From NCBI GenBank assembly GCA_011522945.1, contig WTHY01000061.1, forward strand, positions 1 to 14,174: a stretch of DNA of 14,174 nt. Direction: 5' to 3'. Origin of the DNA: Alphaproteobacteria bacterium. GTDB taxonomy: Bacteria > Pseudomonadota > Alphaproteobacteria > Puniceispirillales > Puniceispirillaceae. Under the pieces are notes generated by a model, which made no database searches, was not told where the DNA came from, and worked only from the letters and a program-made list of their open reading frames with translations. Shown one piece after another: positions 7,534-14,174 of the stretch. The position numbers and the translations under genes were made by a program. Numbering within the stretch: position 1 is the stretch's first letter; every line of letters begins with the position of its first letter.

Positions 7534-7832
7534 TGTTAAGCACTCATCTTTCTACATCCAAACTGAGCTTAATAATCCAATTACCGTAAACAGTTGCGCT
7601 GAAATGAAAAGGGAAAAATCCACCTGATTTTTGGCTCAACAACTCACACCATAGGCTAACATTCTGTTTTGCCGACAATATAGCTGCAAAAGTGGAACAG
7701 AGTGTTTCAAAGTCCTTTTTTCGGTTGGCAAAAAACACTAATATATCGGTCATAAGCAAAGTGATTTTATACTTTTGCACAAAATAGCAGCTTTATGTGC
7801 AATACGCCCTGTTTGAGAACGGAACCTGCATA
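7534..7832. promoter_or_regulatory. Divergent intergenic region with probable promoters for the TRAP run and the MDR gene
   Basis: About 300 bases of AT-rich sequence lie between the start codons of two divergent units. No confident -35/-10 pair was assigned on either strand. On the minus strand an open frame runs from a GTG at 7780 to 7544, but it has no ribosome binding site and no recognisable content, so the stretch is treated as non-coding. If the dehydrogenase starts at the GTG at 7797 instead of the ATG at 7833, the region is 36 bases shorter. Confidence 0.5.
7756..7778. promoter_or_regulatory. Imperfect dyad, possible operator between divergent units
   Basis: GCAAAGT (7756-7762) and ACTTTTGC (7771-7778) are inverted copies apart from one extra T, around an 8-bp AT-only-but-one centre (GATTTTAT lacks its first G in the arm count). 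The size and position fit a binding site for a dimeric repressor controlling one or both divergent transcripts, but no regulator gene is in the window and AT-rich sequence produces such dyads by chance. Confidence 0.25.
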
Positions 7833-8927
7833 ATGCCAAAATATGCCTTTTACAGTGAGCCTATAGCTGAAGAGATGATGGCAGTCGTCACCACAGGTGA
7901 GGGTGGCTATGAAAAATTGGCGTTTCGCTCGGTACAGACACCCACTTTAAAACCAGGCTACATCCTTTTGAAAGTCTTGGCAGCCGGTGTGAACAATACT
8001 GATATAAATACCAGACTGGGCTGGTATGCACGAGAGGTAACAACAAGCACCTTGGACGCAGAAGATACCATAAAAACGCGTGAAAATGGTGGTGGCTGGG
8101 CAGGTGAAACTCCCTTCCCGCTCATTCAAGGCACAGATGCCTGTGGCCGGATTGTCGCCTGCCAGGATGAACAGCATAAGAACTTGCTCGGTGAACGTGC
8201 CCTTATCCGTGCCTGCATGCGCCCAGACGGATTCAGTTCAATGCAGATGATTTGGATGGCCTCGAATTTTGACGGTGCATTTGCAGAATATGTCGCCGTA
8301 CCAGCATCAGAAATATTCACTGTTAATTGTCCCTGGAGTGACGCTGAGCTTGCTACAATTCCCTGTGCCTATGCCACTGCTGAAACAATGTTGGAGCGTA
8401 CAGGATGTAACCATAGATCATCTGTATTGATTACTGGTGCGTCAGGAGGTGTAGGCTCAGCCACCATCCAGTTAGCGAAAAGGCGTGGGGCAACAGTCAT
8501 TGCTATGACAACGGCAGCAAAAGCAGAACAAGTTCAAGCCATTGGTGCTGATAAGATACTGGACCGCAACAAAGATGTAACACAGCAGCTAGATGGCCTA
8601 GAGATTGATATAGTGGTGGATAATGTTGCAGGTGCGGACTTTCCCACGCTACTGAAAACCCTCAAAGCTGGCGGTAAATATGCAAGCTCCGGTGCCATAG
8701 CAGGCCCAATTGTATCTCTTGATATGCGCGATTTATATTTAAAGGATGTAACGCTTATCGGGTCAACCGCTTGGGACGAAGCGGTATTTCCAAATCTTAT
8801 CCGTTATATAGAAGCTGGAGAGATAAGACCGTTACTCGCAAAGGCGTTTGCCTTAGCCGATATCGTAGAGGCACAAAAATTCTTTGTGGAAAAGCAGCAT
8901 GTTGGCAATGTGGTGCTGATACCTTAA
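7833..8927 (+). CDS. MDR-family (quinone oxidoreductase-like) NAD(P)-dependent dehydrogenase
   Basis: A 364-residue medium-chain dehydrogenase/reductase of the Qor-like branch. The GroES-like domain starts at MAVVTTGEGGYEKLAF and includes VLAAGVNNTDINTRLG, where zinc alcohol dehydrogenases have a catalytic Cys. The absence of that Cys and of a four-Cys structural zinc lobe points to a zinc-independent enzyme. PLIQGTDACGRIV closes the first sheet. The Rossmann domain begins with VLITGASGGVGSATIQLAKRRGA (glycine motif about 202-208), and the C-terminus is VEAQKFFVEKQHVGNVVLIP. About 20 extra residues between NTRLGWY and PFPLIQG form an insertion relative to simple quinone reductases. It could reduce quinones or enals or oxidise an alcohol. 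The ATG at 7833 follows GGAA by 8 nt; a GTG at 7797 adds 12 residues, and the conserved fold begins only at the paired ATGs at 7875/7878. It is divergent from the TRAP run and may share its regulation. Confidence 0.9.
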   Translation: MPKYAFYSEPIAEEMMAVVTTGEGGYEKLAFRSVQTPTLKPGYILLKVLAAGVNNTDINTRLGWYAREVTTSTLDAEDTIKTRENGGGWAGETPFPLIQGTDACGRIVACQDEQHKNLLGERALIRACMRPDGFSSMQMIWMASNFDGAFAEYVAVPASEIFTVNCPWSDAELATIPCAYATAETMLERTGCNHRSSVLITGASGGVGSATIQLAKRRGATVIAMTTAAKAEQVQAIGADKILDRNKDVTQQLDGLEIDIVVDNVAGADFPTLLKTLKAGGKYASSGAIAGPIVSLDMRDLYLKDVTLIGSTAWDEAVFPNLIRYIEAGEIRPLLAKAFALADIVEAQKFFVEKQHVGNVVLIP

Positions 8928-8948
8928 CTGCCGCTTTATCAAAATAAT

Positions 8949-9164
8949 CTACTTGTAAGTGGCGCGCCTGTCTGAGAATTGCCGTACACGTTTGCGCCAA
9001 GCCTGATAGCTACCTGTTTTCAGATTTTGCCGCATCAATTTCTTAACGTCTTTTTCTAATAGCCCGTAAAGCTGCTTGATCTGGCCAAAGCTTGTATGAT
9101 CAGACAAAGCCATTTCAATGACCTCGCTTTTTTCTGATTCACTCAATTGTGTAATGTCTCGCAT
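8949..9164 (-). CDS. TIGR03643/DUF2805-type small protein
   Basis: A 71-residue basic protein. The pattern VIEMALSDHTSFGQIKQLYGLLEKDVKKLMRQNLKTGSYQAWRKRVR corresponds closely to what I remember of the TIGR03643/DUF2805 family, whose usual form is IIEMAWEDRTPFEAI..FGL.E..V..LMR..LK..SF..WRKRV. The alternation of a short helix, a turn and a second helix followed by a basic tail suggests a helix-turn-helix, but the family's function is not known to me. Two usually conserved family residues differ here (W to L in EMAW, R to H in EDRT). The ATG at 9164 gives the family's usual length of about 72 and follows GGGG by 5 nt; a frame extended to a TTG at 9221 has no such support. It ends 21 bp from the convergent dehydrogenase stop. 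Confidence 0.85.
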   Translation of the reverse strand: MRDITQLSESEKSEVIEMALSDHTSFGQIKQLYGLLEKDVKKLMRQNLKTGSYQAWRKRVRQFSDRRATYK

Positions 9165-9169
9165 TACAG

Positions 9170-9173
9170 CCCC
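9170..9173 (-). promoter_or_regulatory. Ribosome binding site fixing the TIGR03643-type start
   Basis: GGGG (minus strand) lies 5 nt before the ATG at 9164. Neither the ATG at 9194 nor the TTG at 9221 has a purine-rich site at a suitable distance. Confidence 0.45.
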
Positions 9174-9291
9174 ATTTGCTATTTTGCTTTTCATCACAAA
9201 TTTGGTGCAATCAACATCCAAAACAAGGGATTGGAGATTGCGCTGATATCAATATCTTAGTTTGATAATGGGGAAATAAGCTATCTGGCCT

Positions 9292-9663
9292 TCACGCAGT
9301 GATAATAGCGTCCTTAGCGCCTGCCAGCTCTGCTAGTACCAGAGCACTATCAGCTTCCTCAACACCAGCATCTTCAAATGCCTTTATGAGATGCCCTACC
9401 ACAGCGTTAAACGCAGTTTCGTCAATTTTCATATCTTTATGTGCGGCAATTACATCTTTACCTTTATAGATGTCTGGACCACCGGTTAGCACACATAACA
9501 TATCACCCATATGTTCTGTTAGTGCATCCATATTCACGCCTACAAAGAACGGCGTCAGATAGCTGTCTTTTTGTATTCTGTCATATAAAAATTCAGCAAC
9601 ACCTGATGCAATCACATTGCCATATTTTGCATATAAGGTCGCAACCGGCTTCACATCACCCAT
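9292..9663 (-). CDS. Group 1 truncated haemoglobin (GlbN/TrHbN type)
   Basis: A 123-residue 2-on-2 globin that binds haem and O2 or NO; group 1 members commonly oxidise NO or manage oxygen in the cytoplasm. Family landmarks in order are LYAKYG at the A helix, EFLYDRIQKDSYLTPFFVGVNMDAL (B-C-E region, Tyr27 near the B10 position), the glycine pair in LTGGPDIYKGKD (61-70), the proximal histidine His75 in AAHKDMKIDETAFNAVVGHL, and a G-H helix pair to the end. The first glycine pair of the family, usually LGG after the A helix, is KYGN here. AGGAG stands 7 nt before the ATG, so the start is secure. The small TIGR03643-type gene follows 127 bp downstream on the same strand; no reductase or NO-responsive regulator is visible nearby. 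Confidence 0.94.
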   Translation of the reverse strand: MGDVKPVATLYAKYGNVIASGVAEFLYDRIQKDSYLTPFFVGVNMDALTEHMGDMLCVLTGGPDIYKGKDVIAAHKDMKIDETAFNAVVGHLIKAFEDAGVEEADSALVLAELAGAKDAIITA

Positions 9664-9941
9664 AACACATCTCCTACATTAGAATGATGCAATGGATTAA
9701 GTATTTCTGTCTAGAGACAATAAAATTTATCCCCGGCTCAGTGGTATATAGCTAATGACTATTCTAAAGTTTCGACAAGCTGCCAGATATGACCGGTAAT
9801 TCCTATCGAAGATATGAGCGTTACCAGCAGATATTATCGTCACGACAGATGCGTTTCTGAACTGGCTAGAGGATATCACCACCATTTACCCACAAATACT
9901 ACCAACTATAGGTCAGGCTTTAGACCTAGCAGCTGATGTTG
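9664..9941. other. Non-coding gap between haemoglobin and beta-barrel genes
   Basis: These 278 bases hold no credible open frame on either strand. They must contain the minus-strand promoter of the haemoglobin gene, but no clear -35/-10 pair could be picked. A weak 6-bp inverted repeat (TAGGTC at 9909-9914, GACCTA at 9923-9928) has no T-tract on the minus strand, so it is not a convincing terminator for the barrel gene. Part of the gap repeats the 3' end of that gene. Confidence 0.6.
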
Positions 9942-9963
9942 CTACCAACTATATGTGAGCTTT
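9899..9963 (-). repeat. Imperfect direct repeat of the last codons of the beta-barrel gene
   Basis: The last 22 bases of the barrel gene including its stop (9942-9963) recur at 9899-9921, 20 bases further downstream. The copies share an exact 12-mer, CTACCAACTATA on the plus strand, and align over 23 columns with two mismatches and one gap. On the minus strand both end in the codons for Thr-Tyr-Ser-Trp-stop, so the downstream copy resembles a stray C-terminal end. A TAA stands seven codons before its stop, so it belongs to no longer reading frame. Confidence 0.7.
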
Positions 9964-11132
9964 GCCCCGGCATAGGTATCTTTGTCAAAAGCTGAGTAAT
10001 TCAAATCACTAGACAACCCGGCATTAGCACTTACCAAAGCTTCAACAGATAATCCATCTGTTATGCGTGTCGTGTAGCTTGCACGTAGCGTTTGCGATGT
10101 AAAATCTAAATCATGCGTTGCCAGAACCAGTAATTCACTATCTTCCACATCATTAAATAGAAGTCGGAACCCTCCAGCTAGGTCACGCTGAAATCCAGAA
10201 TGACTATCCTTCTTTCGGCTATCATAGGCATACTCACCTATAAGGACGAGGTCATACTCACTGCCGGAAACGCCATATAGGCTATGCTCTACACCTAGCA
10301 CGGCAGCGTGATAATCTTGTAAAGTTCCAACTCTATTATATTGACCCGTGCGGTCAATTACTTCTGCTTTATAAGCCGTATCACCTGCCAGATACTGAAT
10401 ATCCAGACCAATTTGCTGAATATCAGAATAGTCTGGTTTGAGAGACCCATCTATTTGTGGCACAAGGCGCGGCGCATTCCCGATAGCAGATATATAAGAT
10501 AAGCCGAGATCGGTATCACCAAAATAAGTCGTCCACCGAAATGCGTGTCCCATATCGTCTCGCTTTGCACCGCCGCTATATAAAGCTGTATCATCTGAAA
10601 CACGCAGAGCAGGACGTAAACGAGATTTCATACCAGGATAAATATTTTCTGTGAAGCGTGGCAACAGATACGCATCAATCTGCCCGTCTCCGATTGGCGC
10701 CGAAAGCTTTACCATATTCGTGCCAAGTTTTTTGCCACCTGTAAGGCCTTGAGTGTAATCATAGCTATTGAGTACATCAACCGGATTAAAGCTCTCAACC
10801 TTACCCCAGAATTCCACACTATTACCTATTTTGATGTCTAATCTACTCGTGCGTGTTGAGATATGCGCCTCTTGCAAATCCACTCGTCCGGAGCCATTTT
10901 GACCAGACGTTATACGCGGCTCCAGTAAAACTACATAATTGTCATCTTCAATAAGCAGGCCTGGCTCCAAATCAATAGTGCCAAAACTGTCTTCTTGTTG
11001 TGCATAGGCTGCTTCTTGGCCAAAATATCGAATATCTATTTTGGCTTTCCCATATTGTTCAACATAGCGCTCAGCATAGGCAGGGCAGGCTAGGAGGCTG
11101 ACAATACCAATATATATTAGACTTTTTTTCAT
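9942..11132 (-). CDS. Outer-membrane beta-barrel protein, DUF1302-like partner of the MMPL transporter
   Basis: A 396-residue exported protein with a clear signal peptide (MKKSLIYIGIVSLLACPAYA, cleavage after Ala20). The mature part is built of alternating polar and hydrophobic residues in short strands separated by Asp/Gly/Ser-rich turns, ending AGAKLTYSW with a terminal aromatic residue as expected of a barrel inserted by the BAM machinery. The segment KIGNSVEFWGKVESFNPVDVLNSYDYTQ recalls DUF1302-type proteins, which occur beside MMPL transporters and LolA-like proteins, but the protein is shorter than usual DUF1302 members (roughly 550-650 residues). It may be an outer-membrane channel or acceptor for whatever the upstream transporter moves. 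It starts 15 bp after the transporter stop, with no obvious ribosome binding site before the ATG, so translation probably depends on coupling. There is no convincing terminator downstream. Confidence 0.85.
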   Translation of the reverse strand: MKKSLIYIGIVSLLACPAYAERYVEQYGKAKIDIRYFGQEAAYAQQEDSFGTIDLEPGLLIEDDNYVVLLEPRITSGQNGSGRVDLQEAHISTRTSRLDIKIGNSVEFWGKVESFNPVDVLNSYDYTQGLTGGKKLGTNMVKLSAPIGDGQIDAYLLPRFTENIYPGMKSRLRPALRVSDDTALYSGGAKRDDMGHAFRWTTYFGDTDLGLSYISAIGNAPRLVPQIDGSLKPDYSDIQQIGLDIQYLAGDTAYKAEVIDRTGQYNRVGTLQDYHAAVLGVEHSLYGVSGSEYDLVLIGEYAYDSRKKDSHSGFQRDLAGGFRLLFNDVEDSELLVLATHDLDFTSQTLRASYTTRITDGLSVEALVSANAGLSSDLNYSAFDKDTYAGAKLTYSW

Positions 11133-11147
11133 AGTGTAGATTGTTGC

Positions 11148-14100
11148 TTAACGAGAGGCTTTTTCAAGCGCCTGCGGTGTAAAGGCTCTGTCTGTCACGC
11201 CAGTATTAAAGCTATACGCGCCCCATGTCAGTCGTGTAGATTTTCCTGTCTGAATATTTTCCATATTCATATCATGTGCACGCCAGAATTGACCCTCATA
11301 TTGACGATAGTCTGAAAAGGTCAGAATCTTCTCTAGGTCTCCACGACGGTTGAAGAACTCAACACGTTGCAAACGATATGCTTCCAAGTCGGTATAGGAA
11401 ATGCGCTTAGAATAACCTGATTTTTTATTCTTCGGCATACTCTCCACAGTGGCACATGTTAATGATGCATCTGTTGGACACGGGCCATCCTCTATCCAGA
11501 CATGGTCGTTATCTGCAACCTCTTCTGAGCCTAAATCCTCATAGGAAAATTCGGATGAAACAAACTTACCCGTCCTGTTGGACGAAGAAATACGCTTTAC
11601 GCGCTTTACAGCAGGCAGAAAAATCCATTGCGAGTCATCTTCTGGCTCAATCTTGGTATGTGTCAAAAGCGCTGTGCCACGCACATCCCTTGGCTCCAGA
11701 AACACAATGATACCTTTATCACCTTCATTCGGGTTCGGATTTTCCAAGGTGGTGTTTTTAAATTTTCGCACACTTTCCTTACCGGCTTTGTTCTTTAGAA
11801 CCATCTGACCTTCAACGGTAAAATCACCAAACCCATCATCACGCCGAGCTGTTTCTTCGGCGATTTCAACACCTTTAGCATTTGATGCTTCTGCCGGTGC
11901 CACAAAAAACGTTATAGGGACCAATAAGGCAGCGCCAAAAATGGCAGCTGAGATAGGTTTCGTTGCGGAGTGAGGCTTCATTTTATCAATCCATATCAAT
12001 AGTGGTGGTAAGAATAAGAAATCTACAAACAAGGCAAATGCCAATGTAACAGCTGTTAGGCGTGCAAGGTCTCTATTCACCGCAAATCCAGATTGGCCAA
12101 GAATAGCGAACCCAACAACCAAGCCAACTGATGTGACAGTTAATGCCATACCCACAGACTTAAATGCATATCGCACAGCATTTTCCGGGCTATCGCCTCG
12201 TTTACGGGCATTTGCATATTTCAAAATAAAGTGCACCGTATCATCGACGACAATGCCTAGGGTCATAGCAACCACAATCGAAACGGCTAATGTTACCGTA
12301 CCAACAGAATACCCCCATAATCCAAAGGCCATGGCAGCAGGAACAAGATTTGGAACAAGTGAAATCAGCCCCAATTTTACATTCCGCAGCACAAATAGAA
12401 TGACCAGCGAGATAAATATCAGCGCCAAAATCGTGCCTTGGAGCATAGCTGGCACATCACGCGCTGAAATCATAGTGTAAACATGGCTTTGCCCTGTAAC
12501 AGGACTTTTCAATTCAGGAGCATTCTCGTCAAACCAGCGCTGCACACGTGCATCCAAATCTTGCATCTGCGCAGTTGTGGTGCGTGGCACATAAGCAGTA
12601 ATCCGTACGGCAGACCGATCGACATTTATCTGATCTGTCAGATCCATTCCATAGCCAAGAGATAATTCATATAAAAATAAGAATTGTGAGGCTTCTTCAT
12701 CTGTCTCTGGCAACCTATAAAACTGTGTATCATCACCATTCATATTCATATTCAGGCGTTTAATGATATCGGTGATAGTGCGCACATTGCTGATTTCAGG
12801 TTGCGCCCGCAAAAATGTAGCCAGAGCCTCAACTTTTTCTAGATAATCTATACTGTTGATACCGCTTTCTTCACCAGACTCAACCGGGTATTCCAGGACA
12901 TTCAGCCCACCAAGATTATCCTCGTAAAAATCTGTGGCATTACGAAGTTCATAGCGCTCGTCAAAATAACGCAGAAAATCATCTTCTAATTTGATGTTAG
13001 AAATCCCATAGGCAAAGCCGGTGATAATAATTGGGATACCAAGCAATAAGGCGCGCTGAAACTTAATCACAAACTCACCCAGCGCCACCATAATACGGTC
13101 AACTGATGCTGCCTGTTCTGTCCGCTTCATGGGCAACCAACAAATAAGGGCTGGCAGCAAAAATAGTGTAAACACCCATACACCAACCATACCAGCAGCG
13201 ACCATATTCCCAAGCTGTCTAAAGGGCGGCGATATGGAAAAATTTAAAGATAAAAATCCGATGGCAGTTGTGAAAATGGCGACAGTGATAGCTAACCCGT
13301 GATCTGTAATAGCACGTTTCGCCCATATTTCTCTATCAGACGTTTCCTGCATTGTTTGCCGCACAGATGAGAGAATATGCACTGTACTCGCCACAGCAAG
13401 TGTGATGATCATCAAAGGCGCAACAGCTGTTGCTGAATTTAAGGGAATCAAGGTCCAGCCAAGGGCACCTAAAGATATCAGAGCCGAGAGCGTCGCGATC
13501 AGCAATACCGAAAACACACCAGAGATTGTCCGCAGCAACACACCAACAATCAGTAACATGGCTATTAGCATTGCTGGCGTTAAGGTGGCGCCATCATCTT
13601 GGCTGGCGACAGCAAATTGCTCCCCTAACGGCACAGAGCCTGTAATTTGAAAATCAATCTCCGGATAAGCCGTGCGATAGGCATTTAATAATGGTGTGGC
13701 TTCAGCCATTATAGTTGGCACTTCACTTGCCAGATCCAGTCCAGGCAGGCGGAAAATGACACCAATTGTTGTAATACTTGCATCGGCATTTATGAGAGCG
13801 CCTGCAATTTCAATACGCGATAAAGCAATATCTTTAGCCGCATCTGCTTCGGCTTGGCTGACAGATTCTGGATCTAGGATGAGATCCTCAACCATCATCA
13901 TATCACCATCTGCATAGCTATTTTGAAAGCGCGTGATAGAATTCACCAGCCGAACATAAGGCAGATTCCAGGCTTCTTCTGTCAATGCATCAATAATCTG
14001 CAAAGTCTCAGGTGTGAACACTTTGCCATCTTTTGGGATGACCAAAATATTCATATTATCATCTTTAGCAAATTCCTGCTCAAAGCGATCAAGCATCTGT

Positions 14101-14174
14101 TTATCAGGATTATCCGGCCCCATGAAAACACGCCCATCAGTATCAAGGCGCAAATTCGGAATACCTGCATAGAC
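11148..14174 (-). CDS. RND/MMPL-type transporter fused to a C-terminal LolA-like domain (5' end missing)
   Basis: The visible 1008 residues lack only the N-terminus, presumably the cytoplasmic start and first helix, because the frame is open to the window edge. The first 190 or so residues are a periplasmic loop. Five helices follow (nt about 13590-13120), then helix 7 (about 13070-13010), a second periplasmic loop and five more helices (about 12460-12000), the repeat architecture of RND/MMPL proteins. The second half keeps an acidic pair in GIVVDDTVHF (codons 12240-12245). From nt about 11981 a hydrophobic segment resembling a signal peptide leads into a periplasmic domain with GVEIAEETARRDDGFGDFTVEG, KRVKRISSSNRTGKFVSSEFSYEDL and TGKSTRLTWGAYSFNTGVTDRAF. 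These match the LolA-like 'outer membrane lipoprotein-sorting protein' family (PF17131), normally a separate gene beside such pumps. It probably moves a lipid or hydrophobic compound across the envelope; cargo unknown. The barrel gene follows 15 bp downstream. Confidence 0.92.
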   Translation of the reverse strand, partial: VYAGIPNLRLDTDGRVFMGPDNPDKQMLDRFEQEFAKDDNMNILVIPKDGKVFTPETLQIIDALTEEAWNLPYVRLVNSITRFQNSYADGDMMMVEDLILDPESVSQAEADAAKDIALSRIEIAGALINADASITTIGVIFRLPGLDLASEVPTIMAEATPLLNAYRTAYPEIDFQITGSVPLGEQFAVASQDDGATLTPAMLIAMLLIVGVLLRTISGVFSVLLIATLSALISLGALGWTLIPLNSATAVAPLMIITLAVASTVHILSSVRQTMQETSDREIWAKRAITDHGLAITVAIFTTAIGFLSLNFSISPPFRQLGNMVAAGMVGVWVFTLFLLPALICWLPMKRTEQAASVDRIMVALGEFVIKFQRALLLGIPIIITGFAYGISNIKLEDDFLRYFDERYELRNATDFYEDNLGGLNVLEYPVESGEESGINSIDYLEKVEALATFLRAQPEISNVRTITDIIKRLNMNMNGDDTQFYRLPETDEEASQFLFLYELSLGYGMDLTDQINVDRSAVRITAYVPRTTTAQMQDLDARVQRWFDENAPELKSPVTGQSHVYTMISARDVPAMLQGTILALIFISLVILFVLRNVKLGLISLVPNLVPAAMAFGLWGYSVGTVTLAVSIVVAMTLGIVVDDTVHFILKYANARKRGDSPENAVRYAFKSVGMALTVTSVGLVVGFAILGQSGFAVNRDLARLTAVTLAFALFVDFLFLPPLLIWIDKMKPHSATKPISAAIFGAALLVPITFFVAPAEASNAKGVEIAEETARRDDGFGDFTVEGQMVLKNKAGKESVRKFKNTTLENPNPNEGDKGIIVFLEPRDVRGTALLTHTKIEPEDDSQWIFLPAVKRVKRISSSNRTGKFVSSEFSYEDLGSEEVADNDHVWIEDGPCPTDASLTCATVESMPKNKKSGYSKRISYTDLEAYRLQRVEFFNRRGDLEKILTFSDYRQYEGQFWRAHDMNMENIQTGKSTRLTWGAYSFNTGVTDRAFTPQALEKASR
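11885..11981 (-). other. Internal signal-peptide-like segment and possible internal start at the MMPL/LolA junction
   Basis: Directly after the last RND helix (LFLPPLLIWIDK), the frame reads MKPHSATKPISAAIFGAALL then VPITFFVAPAEAS: a Met, a short basic stretch, a hydrophobic core and a PAEA-type cleavage motif. This is a textbook signal peptide in the middle of a long protein. The ATG at 11981 is preceded by GGATTGATAAA, a modest ribosome binding site with no stop between. The domain could therefore be made both as part of the fusion and, by internal initiation, as a separate secreted protein of 277 residues before cleavage. Confidence 0.6.

Noticed and set aside
7544..7780. Minus-strand open frame of 78 codons between the TRAP permease and the MDR gene
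   Set aside because: It starts with GTG, has no ribosome binding site, shows no recognisable family pattern and fills the only space available for the divergent promoters.
7833..8927. Classification of the MDR protein as a zinc alcohol dehydrogenase
   Set aside because: The catalytic-zinc Cys position reads NNTD and the four-Cys structural zinc lobe is absent, so the quinone-oxidoreductase-like branch fits better.
9165..9221. N-terminal extension of the TIGR03643-type gene to a TTG start at 9221
   Set aside because: The extra 19 residues are not part of the family pattern, and the internal ATG at 9164 has a GGGG site at proper spacing and gives the family's usual length.
9909..9928. Inverted repeat downstream of the barrel gene as a terminator
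   Set aside because: The stem is only 6 bp and no T-tract follows on the minus strand.
12133..12480. Long plus-strand open frame opposite the MMPL gene
   Set aside because: It is antisense to strongly conserved RND helices and contains no family features; the same applies to the other open frames opposite the minus-strand genes.

Overview
The window looks like a stretch of chromosome from a Gram-negative bacterium of moderately low GC content, most likely a marine alphaproteobacterium. The indications are a ProV-type osmolyte ABC ATPase, a TAXI-type TRAP transporter with a fused DctQM membrane subunit, a FOXRED1-like flavoprotein, a group 1 truncated haemoglobin and an outer-membrane beta-barrel. 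This placement is a judgement from protein character, made without a database search. No phage, insertion sequence, CRISPR array, tRNA or rRNA was seen.

Layout. (1) Positions 2-464, plus strand: the 3' end of a glycine betaine/proline-type ABC ATPase gene, closed by a strong intrinsic terminator. (2) Positions 617-1045, plus strand: a small four-helix membrane protein preceded by a dyad symmetry; its stop codon overlaps the convergent next gene by 4 bp. (3) Positions 7533 down to 1042, minus strand: a five-gene run consisting of the TRAP permease (DctQM fusion), the TAXI solute-binding protein, an alkylsulfatase-like metallo-beta-lactamase-fold hydrolase, a hydroxysteroid-dehydrogenase-like SDR and a FAD-dependent oxidoreductase. 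A hairpin terminator sits between the binding-protein gene and the hydrolase gene, so transport and enzyme genes are probably expressed at different levels. (4) Positions 7833-8927, plus strand: a quinone-oxidoreductase-like MDR dehydrogenase, divergent from the TRAP run across a shared intergenic region that contains an imperfect dyad. (5) Positions 9663-8949, minus strand: a truncated haemoglobin and a small TIGR03643/DUF2805-type protein. (6) Positions 14174 down to 9942, minus strand: an RND/MMPL-type transporter fused in frame to a LolA-like periplasmic domain, followed 15 bp later by a signal-peptide-bearing beta-barrel.

How the genes may work together. Regions 3 and 4 read as an uptake-and-catabolism island. 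A periplasmic binding protein and TRAP permease import an organic anion, and cytoplasmic enzymes then act on it: a hydrolase with an alkylsulfatase-type metal site, an alcohol/ketone SDR, an amine- or amino-acid-oxidising flavoprotein, and possibly the divergent MDR. The substrate cannot be read from the sequence. Region 6 reads as an envelope-spanning system with an inner-membrane pump, a periplasmic lipid-binding-type domain and an outer-membrane barrel. The pump and carrier, which I know as separate neighbouring genes elsewhere, are here one polypeptide, with the carrier's apparent signal peptide still recognisable at the junction. That fusion is the most unusual feature in the window.
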